A program made the translations under genes and the position numbers. Of a stretch of 64,000 nucleotides of DNA, positions 1 to 12,970 are shown piece after piece. The stretch comes from Nepenthes gracilis. Its lineage: Eukaryota > Streptophyta > Magnoliopsida > Caryophyllales > Nepenthaceae. Every line of letters begins with the position of its first letter. The stretch's first letter is position 1. Where the stretch lies: contig BSYO01000026.1 in assembly GCA_033239525.1 (NCBI GenBank), forward strand, positions 5,704,001 to 5,768,000, read 5' to 3'. The notes under the pieces are model-generated. The model had not been told where the DNA came from, did not search any database, and saw only the letters and a program-made list of their open reading frames with translations.

Positions 1-1185
1 AGTCACCCTGTATAAAGTTCCCAGCCATATTGTACATTGCCAAATTGTATTAGAAATAAGATGACAGCTTAGCAACTGATGGACAAAGGAGTGCATACAA
101 ACTAGCTCAGCAAGGAAACCCAGTAAGATTGGAGAACAAATAGTGAAGACCATGGATGAAAATATTGATATCGGTATCGGTCACGACCATATACATATTG
201 GACATATTGGACATTACACATCAGTATTGAATATATCAAAAGGAAAAAAATTTCTGAAAATTATAAGCTGCTAAGGCCATATCAGATGATATATCACTAA
301 TTCAGCACCTATTATGATATTGTCTCAATATTAAGAAATATACAGATGTATATCGGCCAATATTTGCATTTAAAGATGGAAGATGGAAAGGAGGAATATT
401 TTAGGACTTCAATCAAGTGGCTTCACCTTGCAAAATACCTTGGGAGGCTTTTTTTCTCACAAACATCCTTTCCTAATAGAACAACTACAAAATCATGCCC
501 TACTCCAGATCAAGATGACATATCTACCCATGTTCAATAGATGACAATGGTTTAATACAGGTTTGCGGTATCAATGGTCTAGCCAAATTTATTTTCTTTT
601 CTTTTTTTAATATCTAGTCCATTTCTCCTTCAACTCTACAAGAGCAGGCCCACCCACCAAAACCATTGAATTCCTTTTCCATTAGCCTAGCTAAAGCACT
701 TTTCACTATAAATATGGCCAGCGACAATCAAAGGCATCTATTGTTGCAAAATGTCTACACAATGACCAATCTACCAATGCATCTTACAACGACAATAACA
801 AAGATGGTGGCAACAACAAGAAGACAGCAACTATAACCACAACTACAACAAACAGATTTACATATGAACACTGATAACAACTAAATATTGGTTTTTGGTC
901 ATTCAACTCGATCCAGATCCTCTTGTTGAATAAGAAAGCTATCAAATCCTTTTTCATTCCCTTTAGTTATATCTTTTCGAGTCCAACTACCACTAATACT
1001 CATGCTTCTAATCTTATAAAACATGTCTATATATGATTGCCACAAACCTTAGTGATTACGAAATATGAATGATTGATTGTGATAAAAACACATCTCTAAG
1101 CAATGCAAGCAAATTGATGCTTCCATGTGCAAAACTCCAAAATCAATTCTGGAGGTAACCAGCAGAAAGTCAATGCAGGACCCAC

Positions 1186-2948
1186 CACTTGATGATGAGC
1201 CTGATCCACTGCTAGAACTGCTAGAATTATTGTTCTTATGGGCTGAATCCCTTTCTATCTCTGATGGGGGGAAGCTTGAAACAGGATGATCATGGCCACA
1301 AATGTCTGCTACCTCATTGACAGCATCCTTGCCTGAAGACATATAATAATCATTGACCGATACTGAAGACAAAGAAATGTGTCAATGAATCAATAGCCAT
1401 ATATCATTTTCTCTATGAGATCAGAAATAACCTTTGCAAGGCTGCATTGATGAATTGCTAAACCCTGACTCATTATGAAGCTACCATAGAGTGAAACAAA
1501 TGAAGAAAGTCATATCATTTGCATTCACATCATAATTAACCAATATACATCACAAGGGCACACATATATGAACTGAGGAAGAGGGATGGGACTACCCCAT
1601 GTAAATAAGTAAAAGATACCTCCATTTTGCAAGGCTCAAATTTTGCCTGGTTTTTGTCTTTTTGCAGCAAATAGTCATCCAGAAGCTTCCGCAACTTGAA
1701 GAGGGTATCATCTCCAAGTGCATCAATATCAATCTCTATCTCATCCTCATTGGGTTGATCAGCACCAGAACTATTTTCCTTTAAGAAATTAATGATGCTT
1801 TCTGGCAATTCAGCCAGTAAAGCCTCCAATTCCATGCTCAATTTGTGCTTCTCCTCATCTTTCATAATCCTCTTTATAGGGTCTGGCATCACTGCACAGC
1901 TTGGTTGAATCACTTTGTTTTTCTTCAAAGGTGGAACTTTATCATTTGTTACATTCTCTATGTGGGCATCTATTCTTGAAGGCACCACCTGCAAATCAGC
2001 ATTTGAACGAATCTTCTTCTCTATTGATCTCCATCTCACATCAAAGAATTTGTTCAGAGTCTTAGCCATGAAGTGAAAATCGTTTCCAGGTGGATTGTAA
2101 TTCATTGCATTAGAGAAAGTAAGCCTCACATCTTCAGCAAAATCCAGAGGACTCAAATATTCACCTTTAGCTATATTTCCTTTGATTGTGCCCAAATCCA
2201 TGGGATGCTTAATTATCATGAAGTAATCTGGAATATTTAACTTTACTGCATCCACAGGTGCATTAAAGACCCAGCCGTACTGATGTGACATCAGCTTGTT
2301 TAGCAGATCCTCACATTGTTTGATCAACATAGCACTTGAAGTGCTTGCTGTTGCAACCTGGTTCACTGATTCATCAAGTCCAGGCACACATCTCTTCATG
2401 CAAGGACCATAACAACTCGAAGAGGCATGTTTTTTCCCCAGTCTAGATTGTTCAAGTGCCCTCTGGGTACTCCCAAGTGCAGGTCTCTTCTGCCCATTAC
2501 TGCAACTATGGATGTCACTGGCAGGTGATAACACCACTGCATTTGTGGTCAGTGAAGCACCTTTATTCTGCAAAACTCGGACTTGTTTCAGCTCCCTTTT
2601 CAGCCTCAGCTCCACACCTTTCCTTTCTGATTTTGACAACTTTGAAAGAGACAGAACTTTTGTTGGAATACCAAAGCAGTCATAACCATGCTCATTCAGA
2701 TTTATACACTTTTTTTGTGGTATACATGAAACCTCTGATAGAGTTAGCTCTTTATCTAGTTGTCCAGAGGCTCCAAATCCTTCTGACTCAGCCATTGATT
2801 CCACAGCATGTCGGTAATCTGGAATAAATCCTCTGGAATTCCTTTTAGAGAACTTCTTTGATTTCACCATCATTTGTGTAAAAGTATTCAGCAAGCAACT
2901 TCTTGACTCCTTCTGTCCAGTATATACTACAGGAACAGTTGGTGCCAT
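1186..2948 (-). CDS. GTE-type bromodomain/NET (BET family) transcription factor, 5' part of gene
   Basis: BET-like reader of acetylated histones, acting in the nucleus. Visible coding exons are 2948-1620 (443 codons), 1480-1432 and about 1362-1186. The ATG at 2948 gives an N-terminus MAPTVPVVYTGQKESRS, as I recall for the GTE8/GTE10 branch; an upstream in-frame start at 2972 is less likely. The bromodomain covers residues about 211-312, with the conserved Asn in the NAMNYNPP segment (about residue 285). An NET domain follows at about 364-432 (AELPESIINFLKE, then an acidic DEIEIDIDAL run). Exon 2 encodes LHNESGFSNSSMQPCK and splices in phase with flanking GT and AG sites. Exon 3 carries PVSSFPPSEIERDSAH and a Ser/Gly run. 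Its acceptor could be 1362 or 1332, both in phase, and its donor near 1186 is my estimate. The remaining 3' exons are not recognisable down to position 1, so they lie off the window or are lost. The exon 1 frame is intact. Confidence 0.85.
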
Positions 2949-3662
2949 ATGAGTGACTTTGAGTGTCAGCACATATCACCTACTACGGTCTTGCTAATAA
3001 GTCTTCCACTACCAATCTCCAAAAACCTAATTTCATAAATCCAATTCTCCACAGCAACCTGAAGCCCATCTGTTTGTATAATATCAAATTACCATAGTTT
3101 TCAGCAGTTTATCTATCTAAACTGTCAGGTTCTTTATATGTTTTCCACGCAATCAGCATTATGACTTAGATTCCTCAAAACCTAATGAATTCTAAGCTTT
3201 CCACGATGACCTATCAAGGGCGGAAAGGAAGCAAAGTTACCATTTTGAATCCATACAAATCAAGGTTGTGAAAATTAGGATCTATGAGGAATCTCGAGGA
3301 TTAAATTGTATTGTAGGTTGAACAGAGCATAACTATTTAAATCATGTACTGCATTCTCTAAAACTTATAAGAGCATTTTTTTTACTTTACCATCTATATT
3401 TTTCCCTTTTTTTACATATAAACACCTTAATTTATTCATCCTTTCCAATTAGCCATCTTTGAACTTTCATCGTGAAATTAACAAACCATTCCAACATTTT
3501 AAATTTTTTTTTCACATAACACAAAAAAAAAAAAAAGATATTTTAGTAAAAGTCAGCCCAATGCATAAGTCTTTCCGCATTGCAGCACTAAGGAGGGTTA
3601 GATGTAAGTGTCCTCTACATATGGGTTATAATAACTCAGTAGAAACATAATGCATACACCTC

Positions 3663-3664
<2 letters not shown>

Positions 3665-3709
<45 letters not shown>
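3665..3709. repeat. (TA)n microsatellite
   Basis: An uninterrupted TA run of about 45 bp inside the presumed 5' UTR intron of the GTE gene. Confidence 0.95.
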
Positions 3710-3711
<2 letters not shown>

Positions 3712-3716
3712 TAAGA

Positions 3717-3866
3717 CCTTTGCAACAGAGTAACAATCATGTCACTTTGACATTAGCATAGACAGATATGATGGATTTCAGACTTTCATCACCTTTGCAA
3801 TAGAGTAACAATCATGTCACTTCGACATTAGCATAGACAGATATGATGGATTTCAGACTTTCATCT
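3717..3866. repeat. 75-bp tandem duplication
   Basis: Two adjacent 75-bp copies (3717-3791 and 3792-3866) begin CCTTTGCAA and differ at only about three positions, so the duplication is recent. It lies in the presumed GTE leader intron, next to the TA microsatellite. The rest of 2,950-4,800 is AT-rich with homopolymers and holds no other feature I can support. Confidence 0.95.
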
Positions 3867-4813
3867 TGTTTTCCCATGTTTAACAGATTATTTGCTCTCG
3901 GCAACTTGATTATATTTGATTTCAGCAGAAAATAACGAGGACTAAGTCAGCAAATAGGGATTGTTCTTCCACGCTGTCCCTTTAATAATTTGAGTTGTCT
4001 TATACAGCAGCTAAGATTTATCTTAGAAAGATTTTAATTCCTTTTCTCAAAAAAAAAAAAAATAAAAAGTTCCACCTTTTACGCTCACTTCACTTCCCAC
4101 CCTCTTAACCCCGCCTTTTTAGACTCTTACAAGCCCCCACCCCCAACGCACTGCTGACCCCATTTCACTGGAAGCATACGCTGCCGCAGCCAACACTCCA
4201 TGCAGAAAACTAACCCAAAACCACCTAATCTCAACGCCTAACTAACAAGAAACTTAAGAAGTACGCAAAGAGTGCATTCCCATGAAAAAAAAATGGAAAC
4301 AGTTGTGCTTACATATTTCCTTTAACAGAAATCAAGCCATTGATTAATCTGCACCCATCCACATTCACTAAGCAAACTCAGCAATATTTCGTATCAAAGA
4401 AATTTTCTTTTTTTTTTTTTTTTTTTTACAATTTGGGCATTATGACTAAAAATTATGAATCAATGCAATAGTGACATCCCAGTACAATTGCGAGTCAATA
4501 AAAGTGGGACAAACAGAGAGAACGATGCGCCTCCCCCTAATCAAATCAACAGGAAAAATCTAATTCATCAGCTTCTCTACACTCCAAAAAAGCATAAACT
4601 GATCCATGAGTACCATATGATTTTCTAGGTAACCGTGAGAAAAAGAACCCAGACTAGGGCTTTGATCGTAAAAACGCTCAAAAGAACACCAAAATGCATC
4701 TGGAATTGTGACTCACTGGAAAGGGTCTCCGACCGACTTAGTGGGGACTCTCCGACGGTGCAATGAGAAATTTATCGATAACAATTCATAGTTTGACTTC
4801 TGCGGCCCGATAC

Positions 4814-5025
4814 CTCAAAATTTTGATGGATGAACATTACTGCCCAAAGGAGGGAGAAAGTGATACATAGATACGAGAGAGTAGAATAGTAGATGGAAGA
4901 GAGAAGAACGGAAAGAGAAGGACCGAGGGAGAGAAATGGTGCAGACTGCATACGCCGGCCGCAGTGCCGGTGGAGAAACGCAGATGAAGGAACGAGAGAG
5001 CGAGAGAGAGAGAAAACACTGTTGA
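4814..5025 (-). promoter_or_regulatory. Probable 5' leader exon of the GTE gene (CT-rich)
   Basis: The minus strand here reads as a long CT-rich leader, typical of plant 5' UTRs, and ends at a good donor (AATTTTGAG then GTATCG at 4813). It lies about 1.9 kb upstream of the GTE start codon, in the right orientation. This would make 2.95-4.8 kb a 5' UTR intron. The small ORFs in this stretch are not convincing coding sequence. The assignment is inference; a transcript would settle it. Confidence 0.45.
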
Positions 5026-5399
5026 CTTAGAAGACGAGGCGCGACGATGCGTTCACGGTTAAAACGCGCTCCAGAAGCAGTTTTTTGCTGAATTTCAAAG
5101 TGAAAAATAAACCTATGCCCACATTTATGAATGCAAATATTAAAGTAATAAACTAACAAACAAATTAAATCTAAATTGGGTAAGATAGATAGAAAATATA
5201 CAAATATTATAATTATTAAAATCTAGATAAAAATTATACATATTATTCCATTTTATATATTTTAGATAACATCCATGATAACAAAATGTTTTTCACAAGT
5301 CCCGTGTGATTGTTCTTATTAATTGCTTCTTCTTTATATATCTAAATTGCTAGATTTATCGATATTAATATAATTTGTGATATTATAATTTTAGATTTG

Positions 5400-6310
5400 A
5401 TTAATCCCTAGATTCGAGTTGTCATACGGATTAGGGAGTCACCTAATCATCTGTGTCAAGTCAAATTAAAACAGATCCGATCTCTATTATTTTGAACCTG
5501 AGTCCCACGGAACACAACGGACAAATAAGAAGTCAAAGGATTGACGGGACCGACTTCCTGATCTATCTTCTAACACTCAAATTAAAAATATTTCTTAGCT
5601 AATAAAAAGTTACAACAATATAAGAAAATGCATGGATACACGTAAGTAAGAAAAAGTAAGTGATATTGGAGGGCTTAGCTCCGGTGGCTGTGTTCAACGG
5701 AGAGCAGTTTCGAGATGCACCCGACTGAGGGGCATCTTAGATGTACGCTCAGTTGAGAAATAATTTAGAGATACGTCTGATCGATGGGCGATTTAAAAAT
5801 ACGCCTAATTGAGAGGCATATTAGATGCATGGAGGATTAAAATCCAGGCTGCGCCTCACGAGAAGACAGCTTATGAGACGGAGGGTAGGGCTCCTTGATG
5901 AATAGTGGGGTTTTTGGATGGAGAGCGGGCCTCTAGAGTAGAGAGCGAGGCTCCTAGATAGTGAGTAGGTCTCCTAGATTGAAGGAAGGCCTCTAAGATA
6001 AAGGATGGCTCTTGGAAGGGGGATAGGCCTTCTAGAAGAAAGGAGGATAAACCTCTTTAAAGAAAGGAAGACCTCTTGAAATAGGGGCAGGCCTATACTT
6101 GTAGGACAGTGGTTATGGATCTTGCTAAGCTATCTGGAATCTCCTGAGCCCTCTCCAACCTGTTGGAGCCTATTATAGCAACTACTTTTTATAGTGTAAT
6201 CTACGGAGTAGTACCTGCCTATCTATGCAATGTGAAACCTTAAGCAGGATATCTTAAGAAAATGGACTAGGTTGGACTTAACGGCCTGCATTGTGGGCCC
6301 ACTTAGTGGG
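5400..6310. repeat. Decayed LTR-like repeat with degenerate internal short repeats
   Basis: Moderate-GC island in AT-rich DNA. From about 5690 it becomes a chain of diverged 25-40 bp units built on GAG(A)GGC(C)TC(C)T(A)GA and GGGGCATCTTAGATG motifs. The first part (an AGTCACCTAATC region, then an AAGAAGTCAAAGGATTGACGG stretch) resembles 36.7-36.9 kb and, more distantly, the LTRs at 29.2 and 30.95 kb. I infer an old solo LTR or LTR fragment. No ends or target duplication were found. From 6310 to 7379 the sequence is AT-rich and holds nothing I can identify. Confidence 0.45.
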
Positions 6311-7384
6311 CCTTCAAGGCCCTTGCGTTGGATTTGGTTGCATCTTTAGTGGCTTGTCTATCTCTTATAATGTAGACTTTAGGCCAATCCTCGGTATTAG
6401 ACTCATTAAGATTCAATTTATTATAATACAAAAAATATTCATATCATTTTGGATAAAAATATTAAGCTTACAAATTGTTAAGATAATCACTTAATTTTTC
6501 AGCCACTACTCACTTGTTGAAAATGGTTCTAATTAGGGGTTGAGAATGGTTTACACTCAATGTTCTTGTAAAATTAGAGCGGGTGGACTTCATTCTAGTG
6601 AGAAGAATGACTAGAAAAAAGGGGGAGAGAAGGAAGAATAAGTTTATAAGAATTTTAACACTTTGGTTCAAAAGAAATGAGAAGGAAATGAAAATAGTAA
6701 AAAAAAAAATGAAAAAAATATTTTGTTTCTTTTCTTTAGATCTTGTAAAAATTCATATAGGAAAGAAAGTAAGTTTTTAATAAAAATATTTTTGTTACTT
6801 GGTTATCAAATAAAAACTAAAAAGAAAAAATGTACACCTTTGATATATTAATATGTTCATTTTAATTACTATTTTACATACTTATTTGAATTATTTTAAT
6901 TTATTAATCTATAATCAAATGACCAATTACAAAAGGTTAGAGATTGAGAAAATAGTAGAGATGAGAGGAGAGGAGAAGAAGACAGTAGATGAGAGGGTTT
7001 AGATGAGAGTTTGGATGGCTGATTGTAAGATGTAGGGTTTGGAGAAAGGTATTAATTTAGGTGAAAAATTAAATAAGAGACTCGATTCTGTTTTTTTTTT
7101 CATGTTTTTAAATGGATAATGATTTTTCATAAAATACAATATTTTCATACATATTTTTCCCATTATCTTTTTTTTTTCTAAATTTTTTTTATCTGACCTA
7201 AATATCAAAAAAAAAAACATTCTTTTGTATTTTGTTTTTTTTATTTTTTCTTTAAACCAAGCGCAGCCTTAGCCTTTGATGCTGAAAATCAAGTGAAATT
7301 TTTCTGAAGTTGTTTAGAATTCATTGTTACTTTTTTAGATATGGTACACCTTTTGTCATCGAACTGTCTTTTATTTGGTATAAT

Positions 7385-7793
7385 TGTTAGCAATTTATAT
7401 GGTATAAATAACTACGAAAACGAAATAAATGATTGCGTACTAATCTCCTGCCATTAAGCTGCTCTGTTTTTTCGAATCTGGATTCACCTGATTTTGAGCC
7501 TCTGGACACTCATTTTCTCTTTCAGATGTGTATTGCAGAGAATGGGTGTCAGGGACAAAACCAATTATCATAACTTATAAGACAAAATTATCAATTGTCT
7601 TCACCAAAATGGGTGAACGAAAGGGTGTATGGAGAATAATGGGGCCCAATAATGAAGGGTTATCGGCAATTAACATGGGTCACAAATACTTCATCAATTG
7701 TAGAAAATGTTGAAAGAATTCCAACAGCCAAATGTCGACGTTGAGCAACTGGAACGTCGGCCATTGACGTTGTAGCAACAGTAGTGTCCAACA
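7385..7793 (-). repeat. 3' LTR of the copia element
   Basis: 409 bp, TGTTAGCAATTT to GTGTCCAACA on plus. Pairs with the copy at 13070-13479, and ATAAT lies just outside at 7380-7384. Confidence 0.93.
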
Positions 7794-8281
7794 TTTTCCC
7801 ATTTGGTCTATATTTTACTTGATGTGATAACCAAACCCATTAATTCTCAACCTTAAGAAATAAATATATGAATCATGGCGATAAGTCCTCTAATAATGAG
7901 TAATATCTTTCATGTATTACAGTATATTTTATTTCTCAAGACATATCCATATTCGGTAACATTACTTTATGAATTCGGTAACATTACTTTATGAATAAAC
8001 TTTATATTTATTCTTTATCTAACAATTAATGGCATTCTCAAATCAACCAACGTGTACACAAAATTTTGAGAAATATTATAATAAATAAATAAAAATTTTA
8101 TTAAATATTATTGTCCATATAATGAAAATTATAATATAGAATTTAATCCCATTTTTGTTACAAGATCCTTGAACCTCAATGGTGGCATGCCTTTTGTCAA
8201 AGAATCAGCGATCATTAATTCAATACTACTATACTCAATAGCAATTTTCTTTCATTTAATGCGCTCCTTTATGGCTAAAAA

Positions 8282-8510
8282 TTAAATGTCAATATGTTTA
8301 CTTCGACTACTACTTTTATTATTTTTAGTTAGGAAAACAACAGCTGAATTATCGCAATATATCTTTAATGGCCTTGAAATGGAATCAACCACTTTAAGCC
8401 TAGACATGAAATTCCTTATCCATACATCATATTTTGTAACATCAAAACAAGCAACGAACTCAGCTTCCATAGTAAAAGTAGCAATCAAAGTCTGCTTTGC
8501 ACTCCGCTAG
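8282..8510 (-). pseudogene. copia RNase H fragment
   Basis: Minus-strand translation shows TMEAEFVACFDVTKYDVW (copia TTEAEY region), then KIYCDNSAVVFLTKNNKSSS and KHIDI, matching the CDN.SA and KHID motifs of copia RNase H. It sits just upstream of the 3' LTR, as expected. The frame is broken between this segment and the reverse transcriptase; a short piece at 8686-8886 (SIVGSLMYTQVCTKPDIAF) is the connection between them. Confidence 0.85.
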
Positions 8511-9048
8511 GATACAGCTCCACCGGCAAATATAAATATGTAACCAAATGTTAATTTACGCGAATCAACACATCCGGTGAAGTTTGAATCAGAGTACCCT
8601 AATATTTCTAAATCGTCGGTTCGTCTATATTAAGTATGTAGTCTTTGGTACCTTAGAGATACCTCATCACTTTCTTAGCAGATTTTCAGTATTCTATACC
8701 TGAATTACTCTGAAATCTTCCCAATATTCCAATTGTAAATGCGATGTCAGGTTTTGTGCATACCTGAGTATACATCAAACTTCCAACAATAGAAGCATAT
8801 GGAATGTTTTTTATCTGTTCCCGTTCAAAATTATTTTTTGAGTATTGGCTCAAATTGAACCTATCACCATTTACAATGGGTTCCACACTTAGTGATTAAT
8901 CTTTCATCCGAAATCTCTGTAAAACTTTATTGATATAAGTCTCTTGAGACAAACCTAGAACATATCGTATTCTATCTCGATGTATCTCAATGCCAATGAT
9001 ATAAGATGTATTACCCATATATTTTATTTTAAATTTATTAGAGAGAAA

Positions 9049-9360
9049 TTATTTTACCACATACAGCAAACCCTTATCATTGGGTGTAAGTAAAATATCG
9101 TCCACATACAAAATAAGAAAATAAATCTTATTCCCACTGACATTCTGAAATATACATTGATCCAAACTATTCTCTTTAAAGTCAAATGAAGAGATAATAT
9201 CATCAAATTTTAAATACCATTGACGGGAGGCTTGTTTTAATCCATATATGGACTTCTTAAGTTTGCATACCAATTGCTCACCATCACTAAAGGAGAATCT
9301 TTCTGGTTGTTTCATATAAACCACTTCCTCTAGATCATCATTTAGAAATGTTATTTTCAC
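9049..9360 (-). pseudogene. copia reverse transcriptase core fragment
   Basis: Contains YMKQPERF, LKKSIYGLKQASRQWYLKFD and the catalytic YVDD box (LILYVDDILL) near 9100. These are diagnostic copia RT motifs in the right order. The frame stops soon after the YVDD box, and the upstream RT half (9361-10130) is broken by many stops, so no active polymerase is encoded. At about 9535-9655 and 9675-9795 a stretch of roughly 130 bp is duplicated in tandem inside the RT region, which by itself would destroy the frame. Confidence 0.88.
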
Positions 9361-10376
9361 ATCAATTTATTATAATTTCATATCAAAATGAGTAACTAAT
9401 ACCAAAATAATACGAAGATAATCTTGTTTAGATACAAGAGAAAAAGTCTCCATGTAATCAATTTTCTCTTTTTGAATATATCATTTAGCAACGAGTTTTA
9501 TTTTATATTTTTTGATATTGTCTAATGAGTCTTTTTTTTAAAAAAAAATTCATTTATACCTTATGATTTTTGCCCATTTAGGTAATTCAATAAGATTTCA
9601 GATTCCATTATAATTCATGAAATTCATCTCTTCATTCATGGCATTATACAATAATTATAACTCCCTAATGAGTCTTTTTTTTTAAAAAATTCATTTATAC
9701 CTTATGATTTTTGCCCATTTAGGTAATTCAACAAGATTTCAGATTCCATTGTAATTCATGGAATTCATCTCTTCATTCATGGCATTATACAATAATTATA
9801 ACTCATTACAACTCATAACTTGTGAAAACGTTTCAGGATCATTTTCGGTTTCAATATTGTCGTCAGACTCCTACAGATATACAATGAAGTCATTAGGAAT
9901 TGCTGACTTTCTCATTCTAGAAGACCTCAATGTTATATCATTATTCTTAACAGGAGTATGTTGTACAACTATTTTAGATAAATTCTGAATTTTATGGTCA
10001 ACTGGAATAGGTTCAGTATTTTATGAAATGACATTGATTGATTATTCAATACCAATTTCATCTTGAGGGGTATTGTGTACAATAATCAACCTATCATTTG
10101 AAATGGAAGGTTGAGAAACCAAATAATTATTATCAGGAATCATATTTCTGATCGCTTTCTCCAACTTATTAAGTCATTCTTAAAAAAATTTATATTTCTT
10201 GATTTCACAATCCTAGTGCTGTGAGATGGATAATAAAATCTATATTTTTTAGACCATTCAAAATATCCAATGAAAAATCTACTAATGGTCATTGAATCCA
10301 ATTTCTTTTCATGTGGATTATAAACTTTTACTTCAGATGGGCATCTCCATACGCGTACAAGCCACAAATTCAGTTT

Positions 10377-10685
10377 TCAACATTTCCATAACTCAAATAG
10401 AGTTTTTGAAATAGCTTTTATTGGGACCCGATTTAATAAATACACCGCCGTTTTAAAAACTTCACTCCACAAGGATTTTGGAAGATTGGAGTTGCTAAGC
10501 ATACTCCTCACCGTGTCCAATAATGTTTGATTTCTTATTTCTACTACACCATTTTGGTTCGGAGAACCAGACATAGTATATTGGGCAACAATCCTATGTT
10601 GTTGAAGAAACTTTACAAATGGACCAGGCATTTGTCCATCTTCAGTATATTTTTTATAATATTCTCCACATCTATCTGATCTCAC
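10377..10685 (-). pseudogene. copia integrase core fragment
   Basis: RSDRCGEYY corresponds to the second catalytic Asp region (usual RSDRGGEY). QNGVVEIRNQTLLD carries the catalytic Glu, and SLWSEVFKTAVYLLNR is the usual sequence after it. The downstream piece at 10140-10367 (VRVWRCPSEVKVYNPHEKK) is the integrase C-terminal region in another frame. Stops separate the pieces. Confidence 0.85.
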
Positions 10686-11420
10686 AATCTTAATTTATTT
10701 TTCACATTGTTTCTCTACTTTTACTTTAAATAATTTAAAAGTATCTAAGGTTTCATTCTTATTATGAAGCAAGTAAAGATACATATATCATGAAAAATCG
10801 TCAATAAAAGTGATAAAATATTTTGGGCCATATGAGTCAATATTAAGATTATAAATATCAGTGTGTATGATTTCTAATATATCTAAACTCCTCTTGACAT
10901 TTTTCTTAGTTTTGTTAGTCTGCTTTCCTTTCGTGCAGTCTACACATGTCTCAAAATTAGTAAAATATAGAGTATTAAGTACTCAATTATTTACTAATCT
11001 TTTGATTTTTTCAATAAAAATATGATCTAATCTCCTATGCTACAACATAAAGGAACATTCGTCCATAACACATCGCTTAATACCAGTATCAATATGCACA
11101 GTATTAAAAGAGGTATTATTTTGTAAGTTTAAGTAATAAAGACCATCAAATAATGTATCATTCCCAACAATCTCAGACTTATAATTTAAACTGAAAGATG
11201 AGCCTGAAAATGTAATGAAATATTCGAAAGATACAAATCTTGAAACTGATATCAAATATCTGAAAAAATTTGGAATATAAAAGATCTTTTTTAAATTCAA
11301 AACAAAACCACTACTCAAAATTGAACTGCATGTTCCAATGGCCTCCACATGTGAACGCATCTTGTTTCCAGAAAAGTTGCTTTATTCACTACCTACTGGC
11401 TTCCTTAGGTTTTACAAACC

Positions 11421-12210
11421 CTAGAAGGAATTTAAAATATAGATTGTAGAATTAGAATCAATCCACCATGTGTTATGAGAAATATTAATTATATTAGATT
11501 CATAACATACAAAAGAGAATGAATTACCTTTCTTCTCAAGCCAATTTTGGTATTTAACATAATTCTTCTTGATGTGTCCATTCTTTTTACAGAAGAAGCA
11601 CTTGGATTCTTTCTTGATATCTGATTGAGGAGGTATTTTACATTTTCCCTTCTGTTTGGTTTGAGCATTAAACTTTCCTTCTTTGAACATAAATACGCTT
11701 TCACTTTGTTCCATTATAAGCCTTCCTTCATCTTGAACACACATGATCATAAGTTCGTTGATCGACCATTTATCTTTATGTGTGTTATAAGAGATTTTGA
11801 AAGGTTCATATTGTGGTGGAAGCGTATTCAAAATATAATGCATATGAAAAAAATTCAAACATTTCTACCTCCAAATTTTTTAATTGAGCCGCTATATTCC
11901 TCATCTATATAATGTGCTCACGCACACCCTTAATACTGGTGAGCTTTAAAGATAAAAACTTCATTATTATGGTACTAGCAAATACTTTATCTAAAGTTTT
12001 AAATTATTCATCGATAACTTTTAGTAAATCCCACACATTATTATGCTGATGAACGGAACTACGAATACCAACAGAAATTTTAGTCTTTATGAACATTAGA
12101 TTGAGACGATTAGATCGCTTCCATCGTTCATAAAGAGCTATATCAATCGGAGTGCTAGTTACAGTAAGAGCAGGTGGTTCGTCTTTCCTTATAGCATAAT
12201 CTATATCCAT
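11421..12210 (-). pseudogene. copia gag and protease start, disrupted
   Basis: 11858-11421 reads LNTLPPQYEPFK, then a zinc knuckle CFFCKKNGHIKKNY in which the last Cys is Tyr, then WWIDSNSTIYI, the protease active site with DSN in place of DSG. 12210-12004 is the gag N-terminal part (SVHQHNNVWDLLKVIDE). At least one frame break separates them. Two key residues being lost supports long inactivity. Confidence 0.78.
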
Positions 12211-12902
12211 CCACCATAAATGAAAAATTCTCTCCTTTCGTACTTTATAGTTATCACCTTTCAGTTTAAAAATTTCACATCTTATATCGAAAATATTAAT
12301 AGATTGAATAACTGTATAAAAATTAAATACATATTTAACAAAAAATAAATGAGGCTAACAAATAAATACAGAATTATGTTATACCAATGTAAAGTATACA
12401 TTATGAATCAATTGATATAAAAATTATCTGTGGACTAAATTTTTAATTCAAGTAGATTCATATCCAATTTCATGATAAAATTATCAAATTATATTTTAAT
12501 TCTTAATTCCTATGGGCAAATTAAGAAAAATAATTTGATATTTTATCCTAATTAATTAATTTAATATAATAAAATTTTCTGTGAGATAAATTTTATTATA
12601 TTAAAAATAATTAGCCACAATTAATATCATTATACTATATGTGATATTAAAATATAATTTTATTAATTAATTAAGGACGCTGTGGCCAATCCCTAATTAA
12701 TTAAATTATATTAACCACTAGATATTATACACACATATATATATAATTATATATTTTTAAACATTATATAATAAACCTTATATATACTAATAAATATAAT
12801 AATATATATATATATATATATACATGCATATACACGTATTATAAAATTAATAACACACAATTATACAATAAAAGGAATAAATCCCCACTATAATTAACAA
12901 AT

Positions 12903-12970
12903 GCGTGTTCAGCGCAGCGGTAATGCTGCTTTCACCCAAGAGGTCCCGTGTTCGAATCCCGGCCACCGCG
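12903..12970 (+). other. tRNA-like Pol III promoter module (SINE head or tRNA pseudogene)
   Basis: AGCGCAGCGG at 12911 fits a Pol III A box and GTTCGAATC at 12950 is a perfect B box. CAGC/GCTG can form a D stem, and CCACCGC ends the unit like an acceptor strand, but its 5' partner (GCGTGTT) pairs poorly and the anticodon stem is weak. A T6 run (about 12984) follows as a possible terminator. The module lies in the leader of the copia element, antisense to it. I read it as a SINE head or tRNA remnant, not a working tRNA gene. The surrounding leader (12240-12900) is AT-rich with a TA repeat at about 12790-12830. Confidence 0.6.

Noticed and set aside
4815..5159. 114-codon ORF on minus above the GTE gene
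   Set aside because: Better explained as a CT-rich 5' leader with a splice donor; no protein motif.
12903..12970. Functional tRNA gene
   Set aside because: Acceptor and anticodon stems do not pair well and the unit lies inside a retroelement leader; kept as a tRNA-like module only.
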